This document shows positions 24,735-32,130 of a DNA stretch of 64,000 nt, piece after piece. The stretch is from Candidatus Pacearchaeota archaeon. GTDB lineage: Archaea; Nanoarchaeota; Nanoarchaeia; Pacearchaeales; GW2011-AR1. Each line of letters opens with the position of its first letter. The first letter of the stretch is position 1. The notes under the pieces were generated by a model. The model was not told the origin of the DNA, did no database searches, and saw nothing but the letters and a program-made list of their open reading frames with translations. The position numbers and the translations under genes were made by a program. The stretch is from assembly GCA_023228245.1 (NCBI GenBank), contig JALOBN010000007.1:1-64000 (forward strand). Direction: 5' to 3'.

Positions 24735-26074
24735 TATTTAAACTCCGCCTCCGTCTCCTCCATGAGGTAGATCGGCTTATCGACCTTCACGTATATCTTC
24801 CCCACCCTGCCGTCTTTGTGCTTGGCGACGATGAACTCCAGTCGCCCGCGGATCTCCTTTCGGGTTATCGGGTCGGTCCCGATGTACTTGTCGTCGTGGT
24901 GTAGAAACACCACGATATTCGCGTCCTGCTCAATAGACCCCGAGCCCCGCAGGTCGCTCAGCACCGGCCGCGGGTCCGGGCGTTTGTCGAGGTTGCGGTT
25001 GAGCTGGCTCAAAAGCATCACGTTAACGTTGAGTTCCTTGGCCAGTTCCTTGAGCCGCCAGGTGATCTCCCCGATCTCCTCGTTTTCCGACTTCCTGCCC
25101 GGCCGCCGTACCATCTGGAGATAGTCGATCATCACGACCCCGATGTTGTGCTCGAGCACGTATTTTTTTGTCAGGAATTCGATGTCGTCGATGGTTTGGT
25201 GGGTGTTCTCGTTGATAAACACCGGCAGTTGGCTGAAATCGGCGACGGTCTCCGTTATGTTCAGCCATTCCTCTTTCGGGAACTTGCCGTCGCGGATGGC
25301 GTAGTTGTTGATCATGGCGTACCGCGCAATGATCCGGCGGGCGAACTCTTCCTTGGTTTGGTCGAGGCAGAAGAAGAGGATCGGCGTCTGCTTGGACAGC
25401 GTCCCCACCATGTTGACCAGCAGCGCGGTCTTGCCCACCGACGGCCGCGCCGCCACGACGAACAACTGCCGTTTCTGGATTCCGCCGAGCTCATTGTTGA
25501 TTGACGGGTAGCTCGTGTTCCATCCGGGGTGATAGTCCTTGTCTTTAAACTTGGTGGCGATGCGGTCTATCTCCGATTTCAGCGGATCGTGGATGTGGAC
25601 CGTGGCATCCTTTCCCGTCTCGATGGCGATGATCTCCCGGGCGAGCTTCAAGATCAGGTCGTGCGGGTCCGATTTCGCCTCGTATGCATCCGCCTGGGCC
25701 TCGCTGCACGCCGTTATCAGCCGCCGCAGGTTGGCATGGCGCTTGACGATCCCGGCGTAATACCGGATGTTGGCCGCCGTTGGGACGTTGTCGACCAGGG
25801 AGGCGATGTAGGGAATGCCGCCGGCGTCGTCGAGGATGTTCTTCTCTTTGAGCAATTCGGTCAGCGTAATAAAGTCGATCGGCTGGTTGCGCTTGAACAA
25901 CTCTGTCATGGCCGAGTAGATCCGGCGGTGCTGTTCTTGGTAGAAGTCCGCCGGCGCCAGCATATCCAGCACCCGGGCGATCGCCTGTTCTTCGATGAGT
26001 ATTCCCCCCAGGACCGACTGCTCGGCCTCGAGGTTCTGGGGCGGTACGCGCATCATGTATGTTTTTGTTGTCAC
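24734..26074 (-). CDS. dnaB: Replicative DNA helicase, DnaB type
   Basis: A 446-residue hexameric helicase. The N-terminal domain (PPQNLEAEQSVLGGILIE) is canonical. The RecA-like C-terminal domain has Walker A VAARPSVGKTAL at about 207-218, Walker B IGVVMIDYLQMV near 315, and the DnaB motifs LAKELNVNVMLLSQLNR and LSDLRGSGSIEQDAN. It unwinds the fork and recruits primase. No phage primase, polymerase or loader is recognisable nearby, so host replication proteins are probably used. The start may be GTG 26074 or the in-frame ATG 26056. Confidence 0.95.
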   Translation of the reverse strand: MTTKTYMMRVPPQNLEAEQSVLGGILIEEQAIARVLDMLAPADFYQEQHRRIYSAMTELFKRNQPIDFITLTELLKEKNILDDAGGIPYIASLVDNVPTAANIRYYAGIVKRHANLRRLITACSEAQADAYEAKSDPHDLILKLAREIIAIETGKDATVHIHDPLKSEIDRIATKFKDKDYHPGWNTSYPSINNELGGIQKRQLFVVAARPSVGKTALLVNMVGTLSKQTPILFFCLDQTKEEFARRIIARYAMINNYAIRDGKFPKEEWLNITETVADFSQLPVFINENTHQTIDDIEFLTKKYVLEHNIGVVMIDYLQMVRRPGRKSENEEIGEITWRLKELAKELNVNVMLLSQLNRNLDKRPDPRPVLSDLRGSGSIEQDANIVVFLHHDDKYIGTDPITRKEIRGRLEFIVAKHKDGRVGKIYVKVDKPIYLMEETEAEFK

Positions 26075-26115
26075 CGGTTAGCGTCCTTGTTTTTGTCGGC
26101 TATCAATGCTTCCTC

Positions 26116-26460
26116 TTAATCCCGGATAATCCCATAGTCGTCACATTCCTCACCAACCCATGATTCGGTCCATGTCAGAAAAAGGTCCCGATCAACCGTG
26201 CTATTAAGAAACGCCTTAAATTCGTCGCGCTTAGTATTGAAAAAATCAGAAGTTGCCCACCATTCCTTAGACCCGTCGGGGCCGACGAAGAAGTAGTGCC
26301 AACTGTTCATTTTGGACTTAAAAATATTTGTTACCATCGCTGGCGTCGGTTTCCCATCCTGATCGTGCGAAAACAGTTCCAACGCCTTCGCGTGAGCAAC
26401 CTCGGTATGTTCGGACATAAAAGAACACACAAAAATAACATGATGCCGGTTGTATCCCAT
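26116..26460 (-). CDS. Hypothetical early protein
   Basis: A 114-residue protein (MGYNRHHVIFVCSFMSEHTEV) rich in aromatic residues (MNSWHYFFVGPDGSKEWWATSDFF). Not recognised. It lies in the early operon upstream of the helicase gene. Confidence 0.55.
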   Translation of the reverse strand: MGYNRHHVIFVCSFMSEHTEVAHAKALELFSHDQDGKPTPAMVTNIFKSKMNSWHYFFVGPDGSKEWWATSDFFNTKRDEFKAFLNSTVDRDLFLTWTESWVGEECDDYGIIRD

Positions 26461-26480
26461 ATTCGCAATCCTCTGCTATA

Positions 26481-26831
26481 TCAGCCGCCGTACCGTGCCT
26501 CATCCGACTGATCCAGCACCTCATATTCCACATTCTCGGAATAATACTCTTTGAGCATCGCGGTCACCAGCGGCACGATCGTGGGCGTCCGCTTGTGTTC
26601 TTTATACAGGCTTACCAGCACTCCATATATCCGCTTGCGGCTGTAACTCTTGAGCCACCGGCCCAGTATGCCGAACGGGCCCGAGCGCTTCGGAAACGGC
26701 CGGGTAGAAATGGCGTTCATCAGCGGCACCACCAGATCCCGGTACTCTATCGGCGTCATCGCGCCTAACTCTTCCGGAGTCTTGGACAGCACCTCTGGGG
26801 TTATAGGGGCGTCGTTAGGATGCTTCGGCAT
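26481..26831 (-). CDS. Hypothetical protein, possible replication accessory
   Basis: A 116-residue helical protein. The N-terminal part is Pro-rich (MPKHPNDAPITPEVLSKTPEEL), the middle basic (GRWLKSYSRKRIYGVLVSLYKEHKRT). It overlaps the upstream Cys-containing gene. It could be a helicase loader or replication partner by position; no motif proves it. Confidence 0.6.
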   Translation of the reverse strand: MPKHPNDAPITPEVLSKTPEELGAMTPIEYRDLVVPLMNAISTRPFPKRSGPFGILGRWLKSYSRKRIYGVLVSLYKEHKRTPTIVPLVTAMLKEYYSENVEYEVLDQSDEARYGG

Positions 26832-27096
26832 CGTCCCCTCCGGCCATCCCCTCTATGATCCCCTTCCGTTGAAAATCGGCCCTGATGATCTCAAAGGCAC
26901 AGCGCGCGTGGATGTGTTTCTCCCCGGGGGCGCTCACCTGGCCGGTGTTGGTTTTCACCACAGCGGCAATCGAAATGTCGATCTCGCCCAATAGGTGGTC
27001 GGCGCGGCACCGGATGATCTGGGTGTGGATCTCGTCCGATGGGTTCTCGATGAGCCTTTGGCAGTGGTCACACACGAAGCCGTTTATTTCTGTCAT
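26815..27096 (-). CDS. Small Cys/His protein, probable zinc-binding
   Basis: A 93-residue protein with CDHCQR at residues 9-14 and later HIHARCAF, which could complete a zinc site. The stop of the 147-residue gene upstream overlaps its ATG. Function unknown. Confidence 0.65.
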   Translation of the reverse strand: MTEINGFVCDHCQRLIENPSDEIHTQIIRCRADHLLGEIDISIAAVVKTNTGQVSAPGEKHIHARCAFEIIRADFQRKGIIEGMAGGDDAEAS

Positions 27097-27536
27097 AGTT
27101 CAATTCCCTTTATACGACAGAAGGCACGGAGACAAACATACTCAAGCGTTGGGCCGTCAGTACAAACACAATGTCCATCCCTTTCGCCGTTCGTGTACCT
27201 ATGCCCGACCCCGAGTATTACTGATTTGGGATAATAGTGAATATCAATTTCATTATGAGGTTCGTCGATTTCTCTCAGTTTTTTCATTAGCCACGAGAGG
27301 GACGGGAGAAGGATCGAGTTTTCGCGCTGGGCCGTAAGGCATTCATGGTAATCGAGCATATAATAAGAGCGTGTGACTCCAAACGCATCCGTCTTTGATT
27401 CAAATCGAAGATTCCTTATCAAGTGTGGAGCAAGATCATTGCCGTTCATCATCCACATCCCAACTTCCGGCTCTATCTCATCCTGGATTTTTGCGGCAAG
27501 GTCGATGAATTCTTTGGTGTAGATTTCATTTATCAT
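27093..27536 (-). CDS. Hypothetical early protein
   Basis: A 147-residue protein (MINEIYTKEFIDLAAKIQDEI) with a C-terminal VGHRYTNGERDGHCVCTDGP. Not recognised. It starts the tightly overlapping block that leads to the helicase; a 270-base gap precedes it. Confidence 0.65.
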   Translation of the reverse strand: MINEIYTKEFIDLAAKIQDEIEPEVGMWMMNGNDLAPHLIRNLRFESKTDAFGVTRSYYMLDYHECLTAQRENSILLPSLSWLMKKLREIDEPHNEIDIHYYPKSVILGVGHRYTNGERDGHCVCTDGPTLEYVCLRAFCRIKGIEL

Positions 27537-27810
27537 TGTTCACCTATAGAACGGTTTATAGAGGGGGTGTTTATAATAAACCTCTCAGCTCCCTCGCGTT
27601 GCGCTGCTTCGCAGCCGCAAGCTTCTGTTCTCTTGTAGCACGGAGAGAGAACTTGTCTTGGGTACTTCCGTGTTCTAAAGACCCAACCCCCCCACCCCCT
27701 TCCCAGGGAACACGGAACCCGGGAGAGGGCAAAACTCAGCACCGTCCTTCTACGTCGGTTCACCGACAGAAGGTAGAAAGGAAGAAAAATTCGCGCGCGC
27801 TGCGAAAATG
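27537..27810. other. Gene-poor gap with hairpins and possible leftward promoter
   Basis: No convincing gene. On the minus strand there is a perfect GTTTAT-T-ATAAAC palindrome just ahead of the 27536 start that could include a -10 box, a C-run tract, and a hairpin GTCGG-TTCA-CCGAC near 27760. A 76-codon Arg/Cys-rich frame (27533-27763) crosses it but looks like chance. Confidence 0.4.
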
Positions 27811-27831
27811 AAAAAACGCCGTATAGGCGTT
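27811..27831 (-). terminator. Intrinsic terminator after the Acb2-type gene
   Basis: Stem AACGCC/GGCGTT with a five-base loop, then a T-run on the minus strand. The gene's stop codon overlaps the stem. Confidence 0.8.
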
Positions 27832-28057
27832 AGGCTGCTTCGGGTTTTTCGTTCCTGGCGATCGCGGCGTTGGCCCAGAATATCGCCGTTTCGAGGTTCG
27901 TGAGGGCAACCGCCTGCTCCCGGCTGTCGGGAGTTGTCTCGGCTATCAGTAGGGCCAATTCCTTGCCCTTGTCTCTGATTGCCTGATAGCGCTCCTGCTG
28001 TCCGGAAACGGGTGGGTGATAGGAAAAGTCGTTTTCGATGCGTTCTCGTTTATCCAT
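27830..28057 (-). CDS. acb2: Acb2-type cyclic-nucleotide sponge (anti-CBASS)
   Basis: A 75-residue helical protein: MDKRERIENDFSYHPPVSGQ, then QERYQAIRDKGKELALLIAE and TTPDSREQAVALTNLETAIF, ending WANAAIARNEKPEAA. This follows the Acb2/T4 Vs.4 pattern closely, including the tail phrase SREQAxALTxLExAxxWANAxIARNE. Acb2 proteins form hexamers that bind cyclic oligonucleotide signals and so block CBASS (and some Thoeris) defence. Here it is an early gene with its own terminator. The start at 28057 has GGAGGG upstream; a frame start at 28069 is less likely. Confidence 0.85.
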   Translation of the reverse strand: MDKRERIENDFSYHPPVSGQQERYQAIRDKGKELALLIAETTPDSREQAVALTNLETAIFWANAAIARNEKPEAA

Positions 28058-28090
28058 GGATCCCTCCAACGAAAAAGGCGCCGCAGTTAC

Positions 28091-28348
28091 CTACGCCGCC
28101 TGGCTGTCTTTCTTTTTAAGGTTGATCGTCATCTCGTAATCCGCGGAAAAGAAATCATCTGGAAGCCCGAGTTCCCTGATGATCGATGCGCGGACCCGGG
28201 GTGACCGGGTGATTCCCAGGACGGTAAAGCTCGCCGCCTGCCTGGATACCGGAGGAGAGGTCTTCTTTCCGATCTCCGTGCGGGTGACGTCCTTCACTTC
28301 AATGAGGACATTGAGCATCTTATGTTTACGTGCTTCCAGTAATTCCAT
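28091..28348 (-). CDS. Small HTH DNA-binding regulator
   Basis: An 85-residue protein (MELLEARKHKMLNVLIEVKD) with VTRTEIGKKTSPPVSRQAAS then SPRVRASIIRELGLPDDFF, resembling the short XRE/Ner-like regulators in which the helix-turn-helix is followed by a SRRVxxAIAxxLGLP helix. As the first gene after the leftward promoter and the palindrome-rich region, it is a good candidate for an early repressor or Cro-like switch. Confidence 0.65.
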   Translation of the reverse strand: MELLEARKHKMLNVLIEVKDVTRTEIGKKTSPPVSRQAASFTVLGITRSPRVRASIIRELGLPDDFFSADYEMTINLKKKDSQAA

Positions 28349-28371
28349 ATTTCTCTCCATTTGATGGGTAC

Positions 28372-28400
28372 AGGTTACACCCCAAAAAACCCCATGTCAA
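28372..28400 (-). promoter_or_regulatory. Candidate early leftward promoter
   Basis: Minus strand TTGACA, 17-bp spacer, TAACCT (weak -10), starting transcription just ahead of the HTH and Acb2-type genes. Confidence 0.5.
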
Positions 28401-28437
28401 GAAAATAATAACGCAAAACGCATTTTTTTTGGGGCCG

Positions 28438-28518
28438 CAATAGTCTCGCTACATATACCCCCCCATAGATCCACCCACAAACCCACGATTTCACGCCCCC
28501 CACAATAGTTTCGCTACA
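28438..28518. repeat. Pair of 16-nt direct repeats
   Basis: CAATAGTCTCGCTACA at 28438-28453 and CAATAGTTTCGCTACA at 28503-28518 differ at one base. They lie upstream of the early leftward promoter, in C/A-rich sequence. They may be regulator sites or origin iterons. Confidence 0.6.
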
Positions 28519-28814
28519 AAATACACCCACACCTTCCCCCGCAACCAGCCATTTACCCATCCCCCACCCCACGCTCCACCCACTCACCCCAATTCCGCAC
28601 CCAACGCGACCGCTCTCCAGGCCACCAGGGAAGAAACGCTAATTTTCCCTAATTCTCAACAAAAACAACCCAATACACGGCAATTCCACAAAACGCAGAT
28701 TCCAAACCCTGGAACGGGATTTTCAAAAGTTTCCCGATATGAGAGGTGAGGTCGTCAACCGCGGCGGGGGGGAACCCCTCCGGTCAACTAAATCTCGGGG
28801 GGCTGCGCACGTCC

Positions 28815-28834
28815 AAACAAATAGGTATTTGTTT
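28815..28834. promoter_or_regulatory. Operator-like palindrome
   Basis: AAACAAAT-AGGT-ATTTGTTT, perfect 8-bp arms, directly before the GTGCAAA palindromes. Confidence 0.55.
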
Positions 28835-28838
28835 GGGA

Positions 28839-28880
28839 ATTGTGCAAAAATTGCATAGTATTGTGCAAACTTTGCACAAT
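28839..28880. promoter_or_regulatory. Tandem operator-like palindromes (ATTGTGCAAA)
   Basis: ATTGTGCAAA-C-TTTGCACAAT at 28860-28880 is a perfect 10-bp inverted repeat. A weaker copy, ATTGTGCAAAAATTGCATAG, lies immediately to its left. Two adjacent sites of this kind are typical repressor operators. Confidence 0.65.
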
Positions 28881-29012
28881 TGGGCACGTAGGGGGGGGCG
28901 GCAAGGCGGACCGGGCGTGTGCTGGCCCTGTCGCTGGGCTACCCATGCCCCCCTTTTTTTAGTATCCGCGCGAAAGCATTATGGACGTTGTTAGTCCGTG
29001 TGTTCTGCACTC

Positions 29013-29065
29013 ATTGTAATCGATCTGATTACAAATGCATCATGCTAATTTATTTGTAATCAGAT
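29013..29065. repeat. TTGTAATC inverted-repeat cluster
   Basis: ATCTGATTACAAAT (29023-29036) and ATTTGTAATCAGAT (29052-29065) form a perfect 14-bp inverted repeat with a 15-nt loop; another TTGTAATC copy precedes them. Three copies of an 8-nt unit in alternating orientation suggest an initiator or repressor site. Confidence 0.6.
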
Positions 29066-29235
29066 GGGGGCGGCGGTAGGAGCCTGGCATGGGGCAGGGG
29101 AAGGCCTGGGCCGGTTGTTTTATTTAATTACATTTATATCATTGTGATTACGTTCTGCCCGTGGTGTTGTGGGGCGTGGTGGTGGGGGGCGATGCGGTGT
29201 TGTGGTGTGTCTTGGTTCTGCTGTGTTGGTTCTGT

Positions 29236-29255
29236 TATTCCGAATATTCGGAATA
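29236..29255. promoter_or_regulatory. 20-bp perfect palindrome
   Basis: TATTCCGAATATTCGGAATA has full dyad symmetry and sits in gene-free DNA; likely a dimeric regulator site. Confidence 0.55.
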
Positions 29256-29379
29256 GTTCACTCTCTCAATAATTCCGCGTTCACCCATTAACGAGTCTGT
29301 CTCTCTCTCACAGAGTACTGTAATAAGGGCGTTACTCTATAGGGGGATATACGATAAGGGGGGGTTGTTTGTGGTGGTG

Positions 29380-29550
29380 CTACCTGAGGGCCTTGGTCTG
29401 TGGTGGTGGGGGCGGGGGTCTCCGGGGCGGGCGCGTGACCTTGGCAAGGAGCTGATCACACTCACGGCAGTATACTGCGTTTCCCTCTATCTCTTCGGGT
29501 CTGTCTGGTATGCTTTCCCTATACCCGCACCGGGGACATATGATCCGCAT
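29380..29550 (-). CDS. Small zinc-ribbon protein
   Basis: A 56-residue protein, MRIICPRCGYRESIPDRPEE followed by VYCRECDQLL, with two CxxC knuckles 20-some residues apart and a Pro/Arg-rich tail. The start at 29550 has AGGGGGG upstream. It follows the RHH gene with three overlapping-size bases and is part of its transcript. Confidence 0.7.
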   Translation of the reverse strand: MRIICPRCGYRESIPDRPEEIEGNAVYCRECDQLLAKVTRPPRRPPPPPPQTKALR

Positions 29551-29573
29551 GGTGCGCCCCCCTGCCCTGCCCG

Positions 29574-29783
29574 TCAAAATGGGATGTCGTCACCCTCCGG
29601 CGGCGATCCCTGCCCTTCCTGGGCGGGTTCGGCCGGGGCGTCAACGTCAATCCCTTTTGCCTTGTAATGTTCTGTTATAATCAGCCGCACCATTTGGGCG
29701 CGTGATCGCATGCTTGCCCGTGCGTCCTGGTCTATCGCGTCGATCAACCGCGTGTCGATCCTGATTGATAAAGCCGCTTCCAT
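29574..29783 (-). CDS. Ribbon-helix-helix regulator with SSB-like DDIPF tail
   Basis: A 69-residue protein: MEAALSIRIDTRLIDAIDQD then MRSRAQMVRLIITEHYKAKG (Arc/CopG-type fold), and a disordered tail ending SPPEGDDIPF. The SSB in this window ends DEDDIPF, so the tail mimics the SSB partner-binding tip. ATG 29783 has AAAGGAG upstream. An in-frame ATG at 29807 falls at the predicted transcription start, so the shorter form is preferred. It probably represses its own divergent promoter region. Confidence 0.7.
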   Translation of the reverse strand: MEAALSIRIDTRLIDAIDQDARASMRSRAQMVRLIITEHYKAKGIDVDAPAEPAQEGQGSPPEGDDIPF

Positions 29784-29813
29784 GCGTTCCGTTTCTCCTT
29801 TACTCATGCCTTT

Positions 29814-29843
29814 ATGATAAATCCCCTTGTGTTTTCCTGTCAA
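29814..29843 (-). promoter_or_regulatory. Leftward promoter of the RHH gene
   Basis: Minus strand TTGACA, 18-bp spacer, TATCAT. The start would fall near 29807, which argues for translation from ATG 29783. Confidence 0.7.
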
Positions 29844-29894
29844 TAACAAAATGCAATTTAAAACAAAAAAAACACATTTAAACACATTTTTCTC

Positions 29895-29922
29895 TTGACA
29901 GGGTATTTTATTGTGTTAGAAT
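29895..29922 (+). promoter_or_regulatory. Rightward promoter of the accessory module
   Basis: TTGACA, 16-bp spacer, TAGAAT. It faces the leftward promoter 50 bases away and would drive the long rightward operon. Confidence 0.8.
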
Positions 29923-29940
29923 GTATTTAAAGGAAATACA
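29922..29940. promoter_or_regulatory. Operator at the rightward start site
   Basis: TGTATTT-AAAGG-AAATACA, 7-bp arms, covering the expected transcription start. The RHH protein encoded next to it is the obvious candidate ligand. Confidence 0.5.
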
Positions 29941-29964
29941 TTTCAATACATAGGGGGTTTAAAG

Positions 29965-30132
29965 ATGTGCCGAGTGAGACTCACAGTAGACGGGAAAACC
30001 AGAGTTTATAACCTGACGCCCGCCGCGTTCGGACGGTTCCTGACCAAATGGGCCAACAGCCGGGGGCTGGTAGTCCTGGACATCCTTGACATTTCCGAGG
30101 ATAAACCGGCATTCTCTGAGCGGGCCGCGTGA
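29965..30132 (+). CDS. Small hypothetical protein, first gene of rightward operon
   Basis: A 55-residue protein (MCRVRLTVDGKTRVYNLTPA then FGRFLTKWANSRGLVVLD). Preceded by TAGGGGG at a normal distance and directly downstream of the rightward promoter. A perfect GGGGGG-TTT-CCCCCC hairpin follows its stop. Function unknown. Confidence 0.65.
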   Translation: MCRVRLTVDGKTRVYNLTPAAFGRFLTKWANSRGLVVLDILDISEDKPAFSERAA

Positions 30133-30212
30133 TCATGGGGGGTTTCCCCCCTCAATCTCTATCGGGGATAGGGATTGATGGGAGACACACCACAAACAAG
30201 GGGGATTTAATC

Positions 30213-30434
30213 GTGACAATCAAGACAACGGAGCAGTATTGGGATTGTGAATGTCGTGAGAACTTCATTCATCCGGCGGCTGTCAATCATTGCCCGCGGT
30301 GTGATACATACCGTGACGAACAGCCAGACAGCAGAGTTAATGAAGTCTTGGACGTTGGGCTTTCTATTACCGCCGAAAACTGGGACACGCTCATCGACCA
30401 GGTCGAGGATGCGGCGGAGCGGTTCAATGAATAA
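30213..30434 (+). CDS. Small Cys-containing protein
   Basis: A 73-residue protein starting at GTG with AAGGGGGAT upstream; CECRENFIHPAAVNHCPRCD forms a likely zinc site, followed by an acidic helical end (ITAENWDTLIDQVEDAAERF). Unknown function. The longer frame from 30129 lacks support. Confidence 0.65.
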   Translation: MTIKTTEQYWDCECRENFIHPAAVNHCPRCDTYRDEQPDSRVNEVLDVGLSITAENWDTLIDQVEDAAERFNE

Positions 30435-30459
30435 TCGCATTCAATAACAGGGGGATATT

Positions 30460-30657
30460 GTGAAACGCTATACGATGAAAAATTATGAGATTTTCCGGGA
30501 TAACGGAAAATGGGTGGCGGTCAGGTCTGGCCTCGATGGAGTACGTCGTAACATCGCTATGCCGAATTGCCAGACAAAACGGGACGCCATAGAGGACGCG
30601 CGGCGTGACAGAGATTTTTTAAACGATGTTATTGGGGGACGTTATGAGACCCCATAA
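30460..30657 (+). CDS. Small hypothetical protein
   Basis: A 65-residue basic protein (MKRYTMKNYEIFRDNGKWVA) from a GTG start with AACAGGGGGATATT upstream. The text KWVAVRSGLDGVRRNIAMPN suggests a small beta-sheet followed by a helix. Not recognised. Confidence 0.6.
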   Translation: MKRYTMKNYEIFRDNGKWVAVRSGLDGVRRNIAMPNCQTKRDAIEDARRDRDFLNDVIGGRYETP

Positions 30658-30859
30658 ACCAAAAACACGCGACACGCGCCGGGTCCCGGCCGAGACACCC
30701 ACGGAAATAGTGATCCGGTCGCTGTGGGGGATCGTACGCGAGCCGGGAATGACCGGGGCGGAGCGGGCGGAGTGTCTGACATTTTTTGTGCTGTCAATCG
30801 TCCATGAGGGATTTTTTGAGCGGATCGATTGGCGGGCAGTTGCGGCCGAGGGGCTATAA
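30644..30859 (+). CDS. Small hypothetical protein
   Basis: A 71-residue protein (MRPHKPKTRDTRRVPAETPT then EIVIRSLWGIVREPGMTGAE). ATG 30644 has TTGGGGGACGTT upstream and overlaps the preceding gene. Helical; function unknown. Confidence 0.6.
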   Translation: MRPHKPKTRDTRRVPAETPTEIVIRSLWGIVREPGMTGAERAECLTFFVLSIVHEGFFERIDWRAVAAEGL

Positions 30860-30872
30860 CGGAGGGGGGTAT

Positions 30873-31133
30873 ATGTTACGTTCGAAGATTTTGGCAGCAC
30901 AACACCGGGCACTAGTACGCCGACAGCGAACCGCGTTAGCGTTATGTGCTGACGATGATGAGCGTCAGGCGGTGCTATCTGTCTGTGGCCCGCTCATCAG
31001 CAGGGCCAACAGCGCCGTTGAATATGCGCGGGCGTGTGAGACGAGAGAAACGCATCCGTGGCATACCGCGCCCGATGGGACACCGTGCCGGTGTACCGCC
31101 GAGGACAGGCGTTATGGTTGTGGATGTCGGTAA
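30873..31133 (+). CDS. Small Cys-rich hypothetical protein
   Basis: An 86-residue protein (MLRSKILAAQHRALVRRQRT) ending in PCRCTAEDRRYGCGCR, a compact Cys cluster. ACGGAGGGGGG precedes the start. A GGAGGCC/GGGCCTCC hairpin follows the stop. Confidence 0.6.
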   Translation: MLRSKILAAQHRALVRRQRTALALCADDDERQAVLSVCGPLISRANSAVEYARACETRETHPWHTAPDGTPCRCTAEDRRYGCGCR

Positions 31134-31238
31134 CACACGGAGGCCGTGCGGGCCTCCCGGAGCTTTCCGAGATATCGGAAATTTCCGGGAGTTTCACAGG
31201 GAAGCTCACGGGGGAACAATTCACGACAGGGGGGACTT

Positions 31239-31436
31239 ATGGACGACACGAAAGCGGCCAGAATCTGGCAAGCGGTTTTTTTACAGGCGGTCAAAGACTA
31301 CCGGGCTGGGGATTTGCCCCGGCGGTGGTTTTTCGGCCCGGCGGCCCTGGCAATTTCCGGGGTGATCATAGCGGCGGGGCTGGCCGACGATACGGCGAAA
31401 CGGGCCGGGGAGATCATGGGGAGGGCGGCGGCATGA
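31239..31436 (+). CDS. Small protein with one membrane-like segment
   Basis: A 65-residue protein, MDDTKAARIWQAVFLQAVKD, with a hydrophobic stretch WFFGPAALAISGVIIAAGLA. ATG 31239 has ACAGGGGGGA upstream. It overlaps the next gene by ATGA. Function unknown. Confidence 0.65.
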   Translation: MDDTKAARIWQAVFLQAVKDYRAGDLPRRWFFGPAALAISGVIIAAGLADDTAKRAGEIMGRAAA

Positions 31437-31651
31437 AACGACAATGGCAACCGGCGGCGAGATATCGCATTTCTCTATTCACGCCCCTCATGCTGCACCA
31501 TTCCTATTGGGCCGATACGTTAGCGGAGATATACGACGTGATCCGCTATTTGTCGCCCCGGTGGGGGAAAGTATACGACTACGAACACAGGCATGACGTT
31601 TTAGCATGGGGCGGCCCTGTCCCGACGGCAAATTTGCCGGGCGGGTTTTAG
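31433..31651 (+). CDS. Small hypothetical protein
   Basis: A 72-residue protein (MKRQWQPAARYRISLFTPLM) coupled to the previous gene by ATGA. Aromatic-rich (HHSYWADTLAEIYDVIRYL). Not recognised; a long hairpin follows. Confidence 0.6.
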   Translation: MKRQWQPAARYRISLFTPLMLHHSYWADTLAEIYDVIRYLSPRWGKVYDYEHRHDVLAWGGPVPTANLPGGF

Positions 31652-31664
31652 TATATCGGGAGGC

Positions 31665-31712
31665 TTTACGCTTCCCGTCTATCCCCCTGAGGGGATAGAC
31701 GAAAGGCGTAAA
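31665..31712 (+). terminator. Long hairpin between genes
   Basis: Inner stem CGTCTATCCCC/GGGGATAGACG (11 bp) within outer TTTACGC/GCGTAAA arms. There is no T-run, so it may protect mRNA or modulate readthrough. Confidence 0.6.
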
Positions 31713-31730
31713 ACATAACAGGGGGGATTT

Positions 31731-32030
31731 ATGAGAATCAAAAACTTACCATCGTTTCGGTCGTATGGGGAATACGCGAGCGACAATTACGGCGCTCACG
31801 CGCTGCAATTTACGGACGGGCGGGAGATTACCTATTATTTCTCATACAAGACGCTTGTGGCCGTCTGCGTGCCGGGGGTTGGCCTCCGTGTCCTCAAGAA
31901 CTATTGGGGAACCACCACCGGCAAGCATCTAAACTGGATAGACGGCGGCCAGAAATCAAACAGATGCACCCAAGAAGAATTTGACCGCTTCTTAATTCAG
32001 AACGGCATTGTAGAAGAAGCGGCAGCGTAA
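31731..32030 (+). CDS. Phage accessory protein (DUF8033-like)
   Basis: A 99-residue protein with REITYYFSYKTLVAVCVPG, LRVLKNYWGTTTGKHLNWID and TQEEFDRFLIQNGI. The phrase YWGTTTGKHLNWIDGG is shared by small phage proteins that I associate with DUF8033; that link is from memory. ATG 31731 has AACAGGGGGGATTT upstream. Confidence 0.7.
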   Translation: MRIKNLPSFRSYGEYASDNYGAHALQFTDGREITYYFSYKTLVAVCVPGVGLRVLKNYWGTTTGKHLNWIDGGQKSNRCTQEEFDRFLIQNGIVEEAAA

Positions 32031-32130
32031 ACCCTTGACGGCCGGGAGTGATCCCGGCGGCGGCCGTAACGTGATCCGCATTAAAGAGGGAAGCGGCCAA
32101 AAAAGCGGATCGAGAAAAACAGGGGGAAGC

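Larger units (their letters stand above)
28361..29379. other. 1-kb gene-free control region, candidate origin
   Basis: No credible gene on either strand. It holds two near-identical 16-nt repeats (28438, 28503), a palindrome set at 28815-28880, a hairpin/iteron set at 29013-29065 and a 20-bp palindrome at 29236. The plus strand is C/A-rich at 28.44-28.62 kb and G/T-rich at 29.06-29.23 kb, so strand composition flips within the region. It separates the RHH and zinc-ribbon genes from the main early operon. Confidence 0.6.

Noticed and set aside
27533..27763. 76-codon Arg/Cys-rich minus-strand frame
   Set aside because: No ribosome binding site, odd composition, and it covers hairpins and C-runs; only its stop touches the next gene's start.
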